Source: Hyunsoonleella jejuensis (lineage in GTDB: Bacteria; Bacteroidota; Bacteroidia; Flavobacteriales; Flavobacteriaceae). Taken from it: a stretch of 64,000 nucleotides of DNA. How positions within the stretch are numbered: the first letter of the stretch is position 1; every line of letters starts with the position of its first letter. Where the stretch lies: NCBI RefSeq assembly GCF_900111025.1, contig NZ_FOFN01000001.1:310001-374000 (forward strand), given 5' to 3'. The position numbers and the translations under genes are program-made. The notes under the pieces are model-generated. The model saw only the letters and a program-made list of their open reading frames with translations. It was not told the DNA's origin and did no database searches. This document shows positions 35,914 to 45,138 of this stretch, one piece after another.

Positions 35914-37731
35914 ATGAGAACCAAACTTACTTTTCTGGCAATTATATCTGCTTTTGTTATAGGCTATTCACAGGAAAAACCTCAGAAACAAAAGCTTGAT
36001 ACAGTAGTAATCTCCTCTACAAGAATTGATTTACCGTTTAAGGAAAATTCTAGAACTATTGATGTCATTACTTCAGAAGATATTAAAAACAGTGGCACAA
36101 ACAATATTGCCGATTTATTACAACAGGTGGCTGGTGTTGATATAAGACGTCGCGGAACCGCTGGAAGTCAAGCCGATTTGTATATTCGTGGTGGAAGTTT
36201 CGACCAAACACTATTGCTAATTGACGGTATTAAAATGGATGATGCACAAACGGGCCACCACACCATGAATGCAGCATTACCCATTGAAGTTATTGAGCGT
36301 ATAGAAATTATAAAAGGACCTGCAGCACGAGTATTTGGACAAAATGCATTTACTGGAGCCATAAATATTGTAACCAAAAAGCAATTGAAAAATACGGTAT
36401 CTACGAACTTAGAAACTGGTTCTTTTGGGCAATTGAATGGGTCCGTTACCGTTGGTTCAGAGTTAGAGCATTCCTCTCATATTATTCATGCGGGGAAACT
36501 AACTTCGGAGGGTTACAGAAATAATTCAGATTATAACAACTCTAACTATTTCATTAAAAGTATATTTAATAAAAAGGCACAGGCCATCGAGATGATTGCT
36601 ACGTTTTTCGATAGAAAATTTGGGGCGGAAAACTTTTATACTACAAACCCAGATTGGAACGAATATGAAGAAACACAAAACAGTTTAATTGGATTTACCA
36701 CAACCTTTACATCTGAAAATTTAAAAATAAGACCTCGCGTGTATTGGAAACGCAATCAGGATATGTTTCTTTTAAAGCGCAACGAACCAAACTTTTTTAG
36801 AAACCTACATATTACAGATAAAATAGGAGCAGAAGCAAATGCATCATACAATTCAAACCTTGGTGTAACGGGTTTCGGAATCGATATGTCAAAAATCTAT
36901 ATAAGGAGTAATAACCTTGGGAATAGAAACCGATTTATGACAAATTTGTTCTTAGAGCACCAATTCAAATTATTCAATGATAAATTGGATGTTACGCCAG
37001 GTATAGCTGTGACGTATTTTTCAGATTTTAAATTTCATGCCTTTCCGGGTTTAGACGTTGGTTATAGATTAAACGACAGCTTTAAAATTTACGCAAACAC
37101 AGGTAACACCTATCGTATTCCAACGTATACTGATTTATTTTACAGCGATCCTGCAACTGTTGGTAACGAAAACCTAGAACCAGAAGAAGCACTTTCGTTT
37201 GAATTTGGAGGGAAATACTTTTCAACAAAATTCAATGGTTCGTTCGCAGTGTTTTATAGAGACGCCAGTAAATTAATAGATTATGTAAAGGAGAATGCAG
37301 CAGACCGTTTTATGGCCACTAACCTTCGTGATTTATATACCAAAGGGTTTGAAGCAAATGCAAGCTATAACTTTAAAATAGGCCGTATGCCTCAAAACTT
37401 AGCAATGGGTTATACCTTTATTGAAGACGAGGTGGGCGATTTAAATATCAATTTTTCTAGATATTCGATTAATTCATTAAAACATCATTTCACCTCGCGT
37501 TTGAGTTCGCAACTCTCTAAAACCATCAATTTTAACGTCATCTACAAACATGCGGAGCGCACCGCAGGCCTAAGCTATAATGTTTGGGATGCTTCAGCTG
37601 TAATCACAGTTAAACAGTTTGAGTTTACCCTTACCGCAGCTAATATTTTTGATGCGGAATATATTGAGACAGGCTTTGTACCAATGCCACCTAGCAATGT
37701 GCTGTTTGGCTTACGCTATGGTTTTAATTAA
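35914..37731 (+). CDS. TonB-dependent receptor, BtuB-like
   Basis: About 605 residues from the ATG at 35914, which starts a good signal peptide (MRTKLTFLAIISAFVIGYSQ); an in-frame ATG 32 codons upstream lies in the promoter and is unlikely. A TonB box-like DTVVISSTR is followed by the plug (IADLLQQVAGVDIRRRG, LYIRGGSFDQTLLLIDGIKMDD, ERIEIIKGPAARVFGQNAFTGAINIVTKK) and a 22-strand-type barrel ending in FGLRYGFN. It takes up a small ligand across the outer membrane with TonB energy. The plug resembles cobalamin-type receptors, but I see no cobalamin riboswitch upstream. Control by the divergent MocR-like protein is likely. The substrate is unknown. Confidence 0.88.
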   Translation: MRTKLTFLAIISAFVIGYSQEKPQKQKLDTVVISSTRIDLPFKENSRTIDVITSEDIKNSGTNNIADLLQQVAGVDIRRRGTAGSQADLYIRGGSFDQTLLLIDGIKMDDAQTGHHTMNAALPIEVIERIEIIKGPAARVFGQNAFTGAINIVTKKQLKNTVSTNLETGSFGQLNGSVTVGSELEHSSHIIHAGKLTSEGYRNNSDYNNSNYFIKSIFNKKAQAIEMIATFFDRKFGAENFYTTNPDWNEYEETQNSLIGFTTTFTSENLKIRPRVYWKRNQDMFLLKRNEPNFFRNLHITDKIGAEANASYNSNLGVTGFGIDMSKIYIRSNNLGNRNRFMTNLFLEHQFKLFNDKLDVTPGIAVTYFSDFKFHAFPGLDVGYRLNDSFKIYANTGNTYRIPTYTDLFYSDPATVGNENLEPEEALSFEFGGKYFSTKFNGSFAVFYRDASKLIDYVKENAADRFMATNLRDLYTKGFEANASYNFKIGRMPQNLAMGYTFIEDEVGDLNINFSRYSINSLKHHFTSRLSSQLSKTINFNVIYKHAERTAGLSYNVWDASAVITVKQFEFTLTAANIFDAEYIETGFVPMPPSNVLFGLRYGFN

Positions 37732-37762
37732 AAACTATTTTGAATAAAACTTTCTAAAGCTT

Positions 37763-37896
37763 CGCGTTAGGGATTGTGCTTCGAGTACCTCAGCAACCAT
37801 AGTAGCAGCTTTTGTTCCCACTATTTGGGAAATAAAATGATTAACGGAAAGCCCTATCTACAGTAATACGCTTGCGGTAGAAAGGCGCCCAAAATA
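37763..37896. repeat. Dispersed structured element, copy A
   Basis: Intergenic element sharing anchors with copy B at 54735-54884: GCGTTAGGGATTG at 37764-37776, TTAACGGAAAGCCC at 37841-37854, and CGCCCAAA near the end. Between the anchors are hairpins CCCA/TGGG (about 37817-37830) and TCTAC/GTAGA (about 37856-37881). Their sequences differ from copy B but their positions match. Confidence 0.7.
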
Positions 37897-37927
37897 CTAT
37901 TTAGTAATTAGTAACGTTTTGTTAACT

Positions 37928-37954
37928 TTGTAATAGTAAACTAAACTAAATTTG
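37928..37954 (+). promoter_or_regulatory. Candidate promoter of the cupin/JmjC gene
   Basis: TTG at 37928-37930 and TAAATTTG at 37947-37954, 16 bases apart (somewhat short). The -7 box overlaps the first possible TTG start codon (37952), favouring the second at 37958. Confidence 0.45.
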
Positions 37955-37957
37955 GCG

Positions 37958-38812
37958 TTGAACCTACAGGATATTCCGCGTGTAAAAACGATTACGAAAG
38001 CTGAGTTCTTAAAGGACTATTTTAAACCTCAAAAACCTGTGGTTATAGAGCGTTTTATTGAGGATTGGCCTGCGTACAAAACATGGAATTTAGAGTATTT
38101 TAAAGACATTGGTGGCGATTTAACGGTGCCTTTATACGACGATAGGCCGGTAGATTATAAAGATGGTTTTAACGAACCGCATGCTAAAATGAAGCTTAGT
38201 GCATATATAGATTTACTAAAGCGCGAGCCTACCAAATACCGTATTTTTCTTTGGAATGCCCTTAAGGAAATTCCGCAATTGCAAAACGATTTTACGTTTC
38301 CTGATTTTGGGTTGCGCCTTATGAAAGGTATTCCTATGTTATTTTTTGGGGGGCGCGATTCATATACATTTATGCACTATGATATTGATTTGGCCAATAT
38401 TTTTCACTTTCATTTTGAAGGTAAAAAAGAGTGTATTTTGTTTGACCAAGAACAGAACGATTACTTGTATAAAATTCCGCATTCCTTAATTACAAGAGAG
38501 GATATCGACTTTAAAAATCCTGATTTTGAAAAATGGCCCATGCTAAAAAGGGCCAAAGGCTATAGAACAGAGCTTAACCATGGTGAAGTATTATACATGC
38601 CCGAAGGCTATTGGCATTACATGCGCTATGTAACTCCAGGATTTTCCATGAGTTTACGCGCCATTGCTAGAAACCCTAAAAACCTTGGTAAAGCCGTTTA
38701 TAACGTTTTTGTAATGCGAAGTTTTGATAATGTAATGCGGCGTATTAAAGGCCAGAAATGGATAGATTGGAAGAACGAACAAGCCATTATTAGAACGCAC
38801 AAACACTTATAA
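37958..38812 (+). CDS. Cupin-like (JmjC/Cupin_8) oxygenase-fold protein
   Basis: About 284 residues. The double-stranded beta-helix carries FMHYDID (HxD, iron-binding His and Asp, near residue 145) and a distal histidine in YMPEGYWHYMRYV (near 225). This is the pattern of Fe(II)/2-oxoglutarate hydroxylases related to FIH and JMJD5. Possible substrates include proteins and ribosomal components; none is shown here. The start is TTG: MNLQDIPRVKTITKAEF fits the family start at 37958, and no ATG occurs for some 70 codons. A further TTG two codons upstream is less likely given the -7 box position. Confidence 0.82.
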   Translation: MNLQDIPRVKTITKAEFLKDYFKPQKPVVIERFIEDWPAYKTWNLEYFKDIGGDLTVPLYDDRPVDYKDGFNEPHAKMKLSAYIDLLKREPTKYRIFLWNALKEIPQLQNDFTFPDFGLRLMKGIPMLFFGGRDSYTFMHYDIDLANIFHFHFEGKKECILFDQEQNDYLYKIPHSLITREDIDFKNPDFEKWPMLKRAKGYRTELNHGEVLYMPEGYWHYMRYVTPGFSMSLRAIARNPKNLGKAVYNVFVMRSFDNVMRRIKGQKWIDWKNEQAIIRTHKHL

Positions 38813-38817
38813 AACCT

Positions 38818-38846
38818 TTGCAGTTATAAAACTTGTAATATCTTTG
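38818..38846 (+). promoter_or_regulatory. Promoter of the small barrel gene
   Basis: TTG at 38818-38820 and TATCTTTG at 38839-38846, 18 bases apart, fit the Bacteroidota promoter consensus. Confidence 0.6.
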
Positions 38847-38887
38847 CGCTCTTAAAACAAAAACTCAAATCAACAAATTATAGTAAA

Positions 38888-39379
38888 ATGAAAAAACTAA
38901 TCTTAGTAATAGCAATTTTAAGTGTTTCGTTTATTGATGCACAGGCATACACTGGCAAAAACGATAATAAGTTTCAAGTTGGTTTAAATGCCCAAGATAA
39001 TGGCACGGGTATTAATGTAAGTTATGATTACGGTTTTGGTGACAATATCTCTTTTGGATTTTCATCAACCTACCTTTTAGGTGTTGAAGAAGCCATAAAT
39101 GCTGATTTTGGAGACCGTTTTGATGTAAGAGTTCGCTTTAATGCCAACTTAGGCAACGTTATTAATGCCGGAGAAAATTTTGATGTGTATCCGGGTTTAA
39201 GTTTAGGCTTGAAGAATTTTGGTGGCCATTTGGGTGCGCGTTATTTCTTTTCGGAAGGCTTTGGTATTTATACTGAATTTAACACGCCATTGGCAAAATT
39301 TAATTCAGATGGGTTAACACCAGCTGAAATGCTGCACAACCAATTCACGTTTAACTTTGGGGCAAGTTTCAATTTATAG
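38888..39379 (+). CDS. Small secreted barrel-like protein (DUF6646-like)
   Basis: The 163-residue protein has a signal peptide (MKKLILVIAILSVSFIDAQA) followed by KFQVGLNAQDNGTGINVSYDYGFGDNISFGFSSTYLLG. Further glycine-rich alternating strands follow, with a terminal FTFNFGASFNL typical of eight-stranded outer-membrane barrels. The sequence resembles a small conserved Bacteroidota family I know as DUF6646; the match is from memory. No function is known. It stands alone downstream of the cupin gene with its own promoter. Confidence 0.7.
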   Translation: MKKLILVIAILSVSFIDAQAYTGKNDNKFQVGLNAQDNGTGINVSYDYGFGDNISFGFSSTYLLGVEEAINADFGDRFDVRVRFNANLGNVINAGENFDVYPGLSLGLKNFGGHLGARYFFSEGFGIYTEFNTPLAKFNSDGLTPAEMLHNQFTFNFGASFNL

Positions 39380-39403
39380 AATCCATTAGGCTCTGACAAT
39401 TTG

Positions 39404-39452
39404 AGTGAATTTTACTCCCGAAACCTCGGGAGAAATGAGTAAAATTTGCACT
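39404..39452. other. Nested long hairpin downstream of the small barrel gene
   Basis: AGTG plus ATTTTACTC (39404-39417) pairs with GAGTAAAAT plus CACT (39437-39452). An alternative inner stem CTCCCG/CGGGAG (39415-39420 with 39427-39432) shares bases with it. There is no T tail, so it is not a standard terminator. Confidence 0.55.
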
Positions 39453-39520
39453 TCGACTTGGCTTATTAGAACTATAAAAAATATGAAATATGATTTAAAA
39501 GTTTTAGCTGTTTAAAAATT

Positions 39521-39565
39521 GTTCTCGATACGATTTTTTAAACAAAAAATCACTCGAACTGACAC
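39521..39565. repeat. Palindromic element with GATTTTTT/AAAAAATC stem
   Basis: GTTCTCGATAC precedes a perfect 8-bp A+T-rich stem (39532-39539 with 39544-39551), followed by ACTCGAACTGACA. I recall similar stretches between genes in other flavobacteria, so this may be one copy of a dispersed repeat; only one copy is present here. Confidence 0.45.
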
Positions 39566-39603
39566 TTTTGGCTTTTTTTTTAAATATTTAGAAAAAACAT
39601 TGT

Positions 39604-39639
39604 AAAGCGGATAAGTTTAAACACGTTATCCGCTTTTTT
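39604..39639. terminator. Terminator between the small barrel gene and recX
   Basis: AAAGCGGATAA (39604-39614) pairs with TTATCCGCTTT (39626-39636), followed by T residues on the plus strand. It lies just after the recX stop codon, so it may also serve recX on the minus strand. Confidence 0.75.
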
Positions 39640-39645
39640 ATGGAT

Positions 39646-40119
39646 TTACCCGAAAAGTTCCCTAGCCTTTTCATACACTAAGTGCGATTCCCAGCCTCTA
39701 TACAGCAGATAATCGATTATTTTTTGCTTTTTTTTGTACTTGTTAGTTTCGGTAATAGAATTCGCCTTTTTTTCGGCTAAATTATTGAAAACCTCGATGT
39801 ACTCCGATTCTTCTATTTCTGCAAGTGCTTGATTTATATTAACTTTGCTAATGTCTTTTTGCTGCAATTCAGCAGTTAATCGGCGTCGGCCCCAAGCCTT
39901 AATTCTAAACTTACCACTTACATATGTTTTGGCGAACCGTGTTTCGTTAAGATAGTTATGCTGCAAAAGATGTACTATAATCACATCGATAGCCTCGGGT
40001 ATCATGTGCATAGACTTTAGCTTTCGCCTAACTTCTTGATGACAACGTTCTTGATAGGCGCAATAGTGCTCTAGTTTTTTAGTAGCCTCTTGTACGGTAT
40101 ATGTTTTTTTGGTTTGCAT
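39646..40119 (-). CDS. recX: Regulatory protein RecX
   Basis: The 157-residue all-helical protein has the three-repeat RecX pattern: LEHYCAYQERCHQEVRRKLK at the start, YLNETRFAKTYVSGKFRIKAWGRRRL in the middle and KIIDYLLYRGWESHLVYEKARELF at the end. RecX trims or blocks RecA filaments. No recA gene is adjacent here, unlike in many Proteobacteria. Length is normal. Confidence 0.93.
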   Translation of the reverse strand: MQTKKTYTVQEATKKLEHYCAYQERCHQEVRRKLKSMHMIPEAIDVIIVHLLQHNYLNETRFAKTYVSGKFRIKAWGRRRLTAELQQKDISKVNINQALAEIEESEYIEVFNNLAEKKANSITETNKYKKKQKIIDYLLYRGWESHLVYEKARELFG

Positions 40120-40225
40120 TTTACAACATCAAAAATAACAATTGAAAATGATTAAAATAGTATAATTAATAGATCCAAATCTGCTATACTGCGTTTTTTA
40201 TCGAAGTATGGTTTTAAAACTTAAC

Positions 40226-42658
40226 ATGATGAAAAAAATTACCTCAATATTACTATTGCTTTTAGCTTTTAGTTTTGGTTATGGGCAGACGACTTTGTCT
40301 GTAGGCGATATTGCCATTACTGGAGTTAATACTCAAAACCCTGACCAGTTTTCTTTTGTTTTATTGACAGATGTAACTGCTGGCACTACTATAAATTTTA
40401 CAGATTTCGGGTGGCTAAGTAGTGGCTCTTTTAACACTTCCTTTAACGAAGGAGTAGTTACGTGGACCGCTTCTCTTGCTACAAGTTGTGGTACAGAAAT
40501 AATAATAACAGATATTGGTGGCAATAACTATTCCTCGCTTAATTTTTCTGGAAGCGCAATTGGTTCAGCAGCTGAAACGGATGCTGGATTTGCTCTATCT
40601 GGAGGAGGGGATCAAGTCATTGCTTACCAGGGCACGCTGGCAGCTCCAACACTTTTATATGCGGTGCATGTTGCTAACAATAATGGTTGGACAGATGCAA
40701 CGGATACTTCGAACAGTGCTGTTCCAGGGGGATTAACCGATAGTGTAAACGCTATGACCTTCAATAGAGATAACTGTATTTATAACCGTTCGGTATTAGC
40801 GAATCAAGCCTTAATTATTAATGCGGTAGCCGATGCAACTAATTGGTCTGGTGCTAATGGTGGTGGCCCTAATCGTCAAACACTTGGTGGTGCTGCTCCT
40901 TATACTTGTGTTGCCCCAGGAACATGCTCATCAACTGTAACATGGAATGGTACCTGGGTTGGTGGTACGCCAGATTTATCTACTGAAGTTATAATTAACG
41001 ATAACTACGATACAACTACAGATGGAAGTTTTAGTGCTTGTACCCTAACCGTAAATGGTGGTTTCAACCTAAATATTAATGATGGCGATTATGTTGAAGT
41101 TGAAAACGATGTTACTGTAGATGGTCAATTATTTGTTCAATCTCAAGGTAATTTTATTCAAAATAATGATACTGCTACTTTTACAGATAACTCTACAAAT
41201 GGTGTTTTAATGAATAAAACTAAAACAGTGGCTAATAAGTTTGTGTATACGTACTGGAGTTCTCCTATAAATAATGGACTTATTGAAAACGTATTTAGTA
41301 CGGTACCAGTTGACAAACGCTTTGAGTTTATTGCTGCAAACTTTGTAGACTTAGAAGAGGAAATAGGAAATACGGGTACTTTTCTCCCCAATGCTGGAGT
41401 AGATGATATTGATGATAACGGCGACGATTGGAATTTCGCTTCTGGTGCTTTAGTGCCTGGTGTAGGTTATGCCATGAGAACAAATGAATTTGGACCAGCA
41501 TTCCCTCGTCCAGAAACTTTTTCATTTATCGGTGAATTTAATAATGGGGTAATTACACAACCTTTGGTTAACAACAGTGGAGGTGCTTATAACGATTGGA
41601 ATTTAATAGGAAATCCATACCCCTGTGCTATTAATGCAGACCGCTTTTTTGCCGTAAATACTGGAGTTGTTGATGCTATATACTTATGGGATCAATTTAC
41701 TGCGCCAAGTGAAACTGCTAGCGGCAACGAAGGTTATAATTTTTCAGGTGCTGATTATGCCATGATTAATGGATCAGGATCTGTATCTAATGGAGCCTCT
41801 GGAACGATTCCTAATAGATTTGTCCCTTCTGGTCAAGGCTTTTTTGTCGAAGCCTTAAGTGCAAGTAATGTTACTTTTAACAATTCCATGCGATTAATTA
41901 CCAATGATAACAGTCAATTTTTTAAGGGTAAAAGTTCAAAAAGTAATTCATCAGAAAACGAAAATAAACTTTGGATTAATTTAAGTTCGGATAATGGTGC
42001 TGCTAATCAAATACTGGTTAGTTATTTAGATGGTGCAACCAATAATAATGATGGTTCTTTTTATGATTTAAAACGTCCTGTATCCACAGGTAATAAAGCC
42101 TTACTCTATTCGTTTATTGAAAATGATAATGGTAAATTCGCCATTCAAGGTAAAGCAAGCAATAGCTTGGATACTGATGAAGTAGTGAAACTCGGTTTTA
42201 AAACCTCGATCGATGTAGCAACTATTTATACCTTATCTATTGCACAACTACAAGGCGACTTTTTATCAAATAATTCAATATACCTAAAGGACAACTTAAC
42301 TAATACTGTTCATAATTTATCTGATAGCGATTATAGTTTCACTTCAGACGCAGGTGAATTTAATGAGCGTTTTGAAATCGTATTTAGTGCCGCTGCATTG
42401 TCTAATGATGCGTTTGTGTTAGATGCTAATACCATTAAAATTGTGCAATTAGATAACGAAACTATTCAATTTACTACAGAAGTATCAAACTTTACATCAA
42501 TTAGCATTTTTGATCTTTTAGGTAGAAATTTATACGATTTAAAAAGCGAAACCAATACCGAAACTTATAACTTAAGCTCATTAAAAAATTCTGTTTACAT
42601 TGCCTCTATGGAGCTAGCAAACGGTGCCACGGTTAGTAAAAAGTTCGTTAAGAAATAA
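40226..42658 (+). CDS. T9SS-secreted protein with C-terminal sorting domain
   Basis: About 810 residues. The signal peptide (MKKITSILLLLLAFSFGYGQ) is best placed using the ATGs at 40226/40229; another ATG at 40208 would add a polar extension. Residues 20-220 form a lamin-tail-like/immunoglobulin-like domain (SVGDIAITGVNTQNPDQFSFVLL). The middle is a beta-rich region with Asn/Asp-rich loops (DGDYVEVENDVTVDGQLFVQ) and WNLIGNPYPCAIN. The final 80 residues (ISIFDLLGRNLYDL, ASMELANGATVSKKFVKK) are a type A T9SS sorting domain. It should be surface-anchored or secreted. Function beyond that is unknown. Confidence 0.8.
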   Translation: MMKKITSILLLLLAFSFGYGQTTLSVGDIAITGVNTQNPDQFSFVLLTDVTAGTTINFTDFGWLSSGSFNTSFNEGVVTWTASLATSCGTEIIITDIGGNNYSSLNFSGSAIGSAAETDAGFALSGGGDQVIAYQGTLAAPTLLYAVHVANNNGWTDATDTSNSAVPGGLTDSVNAMTFNRDNCIYNRSVLANQALIINAVADATNWSGANGGGPNRQTLGGAAPYTCVAPGTCSSTVTWNGTWVGGTPDLSTEVIINDNYDTTTDGSFSACTLTVNGGFNLNINDGDYVEVENDVTVDGQLFVQSQGNFIQNNDTATFTDNSTNGVLMNKTKTVANKFVYTYWSSPINNGLIENVFSTVPVDKRFEFIAANFVDLEEEIGNTGTFLPNAGVDDIDDNGDDWNFASGALVPGVGYAMRTNEFGPAFPRPETFSFIGEFNNGVITQPLVNNSGGAYNDWNLIGNPYPCAINADRFFAVNTGVVDAIYLWDQFTAPSETASGNEGYNFSGADYAMINGSGSVSNGASGTIPNRFVPSGQGFFVEALSASNVTFNNSMRLITNDNSQFFKGKSSKSNSSENENKLWINLSSDNGAANQILVSYLDGATNNNDGSFYDLKRPVSTGNKALLYSFIENDNGKFAIQGKASNSLDTDEVVKLGFKTSIDVATIYTLSIAQLQGDFLSNNSIYLKDNLTNTVHNLSDSDYSFTSDAGEFNERFEIVFSAAALSNDAFVLDANTIKIVQLDNETIQFTTEVSNFTSISIFDLLGRNLYDLKSETNTETYNLSSLKNSVYIASMELANGATVSKKFVKK

Positions 42659-42691
42659 TAAAGTAACTGTTTTTAAGAAGTTGCAAAAAGC

Positions 42692-42725
42692 ACGTCATTC
42701 CCTAGTAAGAATGGCGTCTTTTTTT
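42692..42725 (+). terminator. Terminator after the T9SS cargo gene
   Basis: ACGTCATTC (42692-42700) pairs with GAATGGCGT (42709-42717, one G-T pair) and is followed by C and seven T residues. It reaches the stop codon of the convergent TonB receptor gene. Confidence 0.8.
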
Positions 42726-45135
42726 ACAAGCTATATTTTAGTGCAACAACAAGATTGCGCCCAGGGCCTGCAATACCAGAAGAGTAAGGCCTGTAACGTT
42801 GATTTGTTATGTTTTCTAAAGCAGCGGTTAATGTGGTGCTATAGTTTACTTTGTACTGCGTTCTAAAATTTAAAGTGTACCAAGACGGTGAATATGGATT
42901 TCCGTTGCGATCAGCTTTATAAATAAAATCCTTTTCAATTTCAGAAGGCGCCAATTGGTTAAACGATAATTCCCCGTTATAATTTGCAAAGGCATCTAAC
43001 GTGAGCTTCTTATGCTTCCACAGCACATGCATATTACCAAAATTGGGGGCAACATGACGAATGGGCACCTCAATATTGTCGTTCTCTTCTGTACCTCCTG
43101 TAGCACTATACTGGGAGGTAAATTGTAAGGTGTTTGTAAGTGCTATTTTCAAACCTACTTCAAAACCATAAATCCATGCTTTTGATGCATTTTGTATGGC
43201 TTGCACATTACTCAATTCACCATCATACATAATTTCGGTTGCTCCGTTTAGTGTATAATCACGTCGCACGAGTGCATTGTCTAAATATGTATAGTATGTA
43301 CTTAAATCTAATATTAGTTTTTTATTAAAATCGAGTTTTAAGCCTATTTCACCACCATAGGCATACTCAGGCCTAAGGAATTCATTTGGTACTACAACCG
43401 AACCTGGTTCAGAATCGAACACCTTCCCTATATCATCAATATTTGGTGCTCTAAATGCTGATGCTGCGTTTAATTTCCATTGTATGGTTTCACTCGGAGA
43501 CCACGTTAAACCAGCTGTTCCTGTTAGCGCACCTGCGGTATTTTTTGAACTTTGAAACGGTAAGTTTAAAAAACGATTGTTCTCGGTAAAATCTGCTTCT
43601 GAACCTACATGATTGAAACGTAACCCTGATTGAAATACAAACTTGGTGTTGGGTTTATACTTTAAACTGGTATAAATTGCTGCAGAAGACCATGTTGCAC
43701 CGTTTGGATACCGAGATACTGTATTTGTAATGTTTCCCGTTTCGATATCTTCTGAAGTACCTACAGATGATACCTTATTAAACACATACTCTGCACCATA
43801 AAACAGGCTTGTTTTTTCGCTTAATCGTTTTTCAAAATCTAAGTTAAACGAATAGGCATCAACTGCTTCCTCTCTAATGCGTCTATCCGTTGATTGAAAA
43901 TCCCTGTCGATCCTGCTTTCTTGGAAGTTTTGATACGCCACTGTTGCCTTAATCTTATCATACAAATTAGAGCGACTACTGAGCCTTGTTACTTGAAGGT
44001 TGGACATAAACCATTTTTGTGGGCCATAATACCATTCTGCAGACCTTAAATCGTCTCCTTGATAGCGGATAAGCCGGTCGTATCTTGGAATATCCGAAGA
44101 TGTTGAATAATGCATTCCAAAATCAAAACTCAAGTTTTTATAAGGCTCAAACCTTACTTTTTGCATGAGGTTTAACTGGTTATACCCCGAAAATTTCTGA
44201 ACTCTTGGGTTTGGATTATCAACTATAACATCGTTGCCATTAGTTGAGCTCACAAATTCTGGCCGTAAATAATCTTCTGGTCCATGTAAACCCATTTCTA
44301 AATCGTTAAAATCGGTATAACTAGCACTTGTTAAAAAGCCCCATTTTTTATAGCCTAAATTCAAATCTAAATGTCCTGTCTTTTCATCACTGGCAGAAGC
44401 ATATCGCACTACAGCATTTGCCTTTACCATCAAAGTATCCACATAGGACAATTGAGGATTCTTAGTGTAGAAACTCATTACACCACCTATGGCATCACTA
44501 CCATAAATTACAGAACCCGAACCCAAAGTAACCTCTGTACTTTGTATAGACAAGGGATCTACAGCTATAACGTTGTGCACATTACCACCTCTAAAAATAG
44601 CATTATTCATACGTACACCATCAACTGTAATGAGCAATCGGTTTGTAGAAAACCCCCGAATCATTGGGCTTCCACCTCCTAATTGACTTTTTTGCACAAA
44701 AACCGATCCTGTATTTTGCAATGCATCGGCCGTGGTTTGTGGATTGGTAAACTCAATAATTTCAGCATTACTGTTTACAATCTTTTGGGGTATGTCTCTT
44801 TTATGCTGTTCGAATTTAGATGCAGAAATAACGATTTCATTTAAACCTTGTGTATTGGCATCTAAAAATACAATGTTGGTTTTTATGATTTCAGATTTTC
44901 TTAAGGCTTTCGTGATGTGCGACAAATGTTGAAAATACAGGGTATCCGTCAACGCGAATTTACTTATGTTGGCAACACCCTTAAAATTAGTGATAACGCT
45001 TTTAGTTTTATTCGCATCAAAAATGGCAACACCAAAAATAGGCGCTTCGGTAATTGTATTTAGTATTTTTATGTCTTGCGCATTTACTACTTTAAGCAGT
45101 AGTAAAAACAGCAAAAGCATATAATGGCGCTTCAT
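42724..45135 (-). CDS. TonB-dependent receptor, hemoglobin/heme-type
   Basis: The 803-residue protein has a signal peptide (MKRHYMLLLFLLLLKVVNAQ), a short carboxypeptidase-regulatory-like domain (about 22-100) and a TonB-box/plug region: LNEIVISASKFEQ, then RGFSTNRLLITVDGVRMNNAIFRGGN and EVTLGSGSVIYGSDAIGGVMSF. The long barrel ends RNLVVALKYSL. The plug wording fits the TonB-dependent hemoglobin/transferrin/lactoferrin receptor family, so heme or protein-bound iron is a plausible substrate; this is a family-level inference. The adjacent recO and porZ genes are unrelated in function. Confidence 0.88.
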   Translation of the reverse strand: MKRHYMLLLFLLLLKVVNAQDIKILNTITEAPIFGVAIFDANKTKSVITNFKGVANISKFALTDTLYFQHLSHITKALRKSEIIKTNIVFLDANTQGLNEIVISASKFEQHKRDIPQKIVNSNAEIIEFTNPQTTADALQNTGSVFVQKSQLGGGSPMIRGFSTNRLLITVDGVRMNNAIFRGGNVHNVIAVDPLSIQSTEVTLGSGSVIYGSDAIGGVMSFYTKNPQLSYVDTLMVKANAVVRYASASDEKTGHLDLNLGYKKWGFLTSASYTDFNDLEMGLHGPEDYLRPEFVSSTNGNDVIVDNPNPRVQKFSGYNQLNLMQKVRFEPYKNLSFDFGMHYSTSSDIPRYDRLIRYQGDDLRSAEWYYGPQKWFMSNLQVTRLSSRSNLYDKIKATVAYQNFQESRIDRDFQSTDRRIREEAVDAYSFNLDFEKRLSEKTSLFYGAEYVFNKVSSVGTSEDIETGNITNTVSRYPNGATWSSAAIYTSLKYKPNTKFVFQSGLRFNHVGSEADFTENNRFLNLPFQSSKNTAGALTGTAGLTWSPSETIQWKLNAASAFRAPNIDDIGKVFDSEPGSVVVPNEFLRPEYAYGGEIGLKLDFNKKLILDLSTYYTYLDNALVRRDYTLNGATEIMYDGELSNVQAIQNASKAWIYGFEVGLKIALTNTLQFTSQYSATGGTEENDNIEVPIRHVAPNFGNMHVLWKHKKLTLDAFANYNGELSFNQLAPSEIEKDFIYKADRNGNPYSPSWYTLNFRTQYKVNYSTTLTAALENITNQRYRPYSSGIAGPGRNLVVALKYSL

Positions 45136-45138
45136 CTT

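Noticed and set aside
35873-35914. Cobalamin riboswitch upstream of the BtuB-like receptor
   Set aside because: The gap to the divergent regulator is only about 70 bases, too short for the structure, and I see no B12-box sequence.
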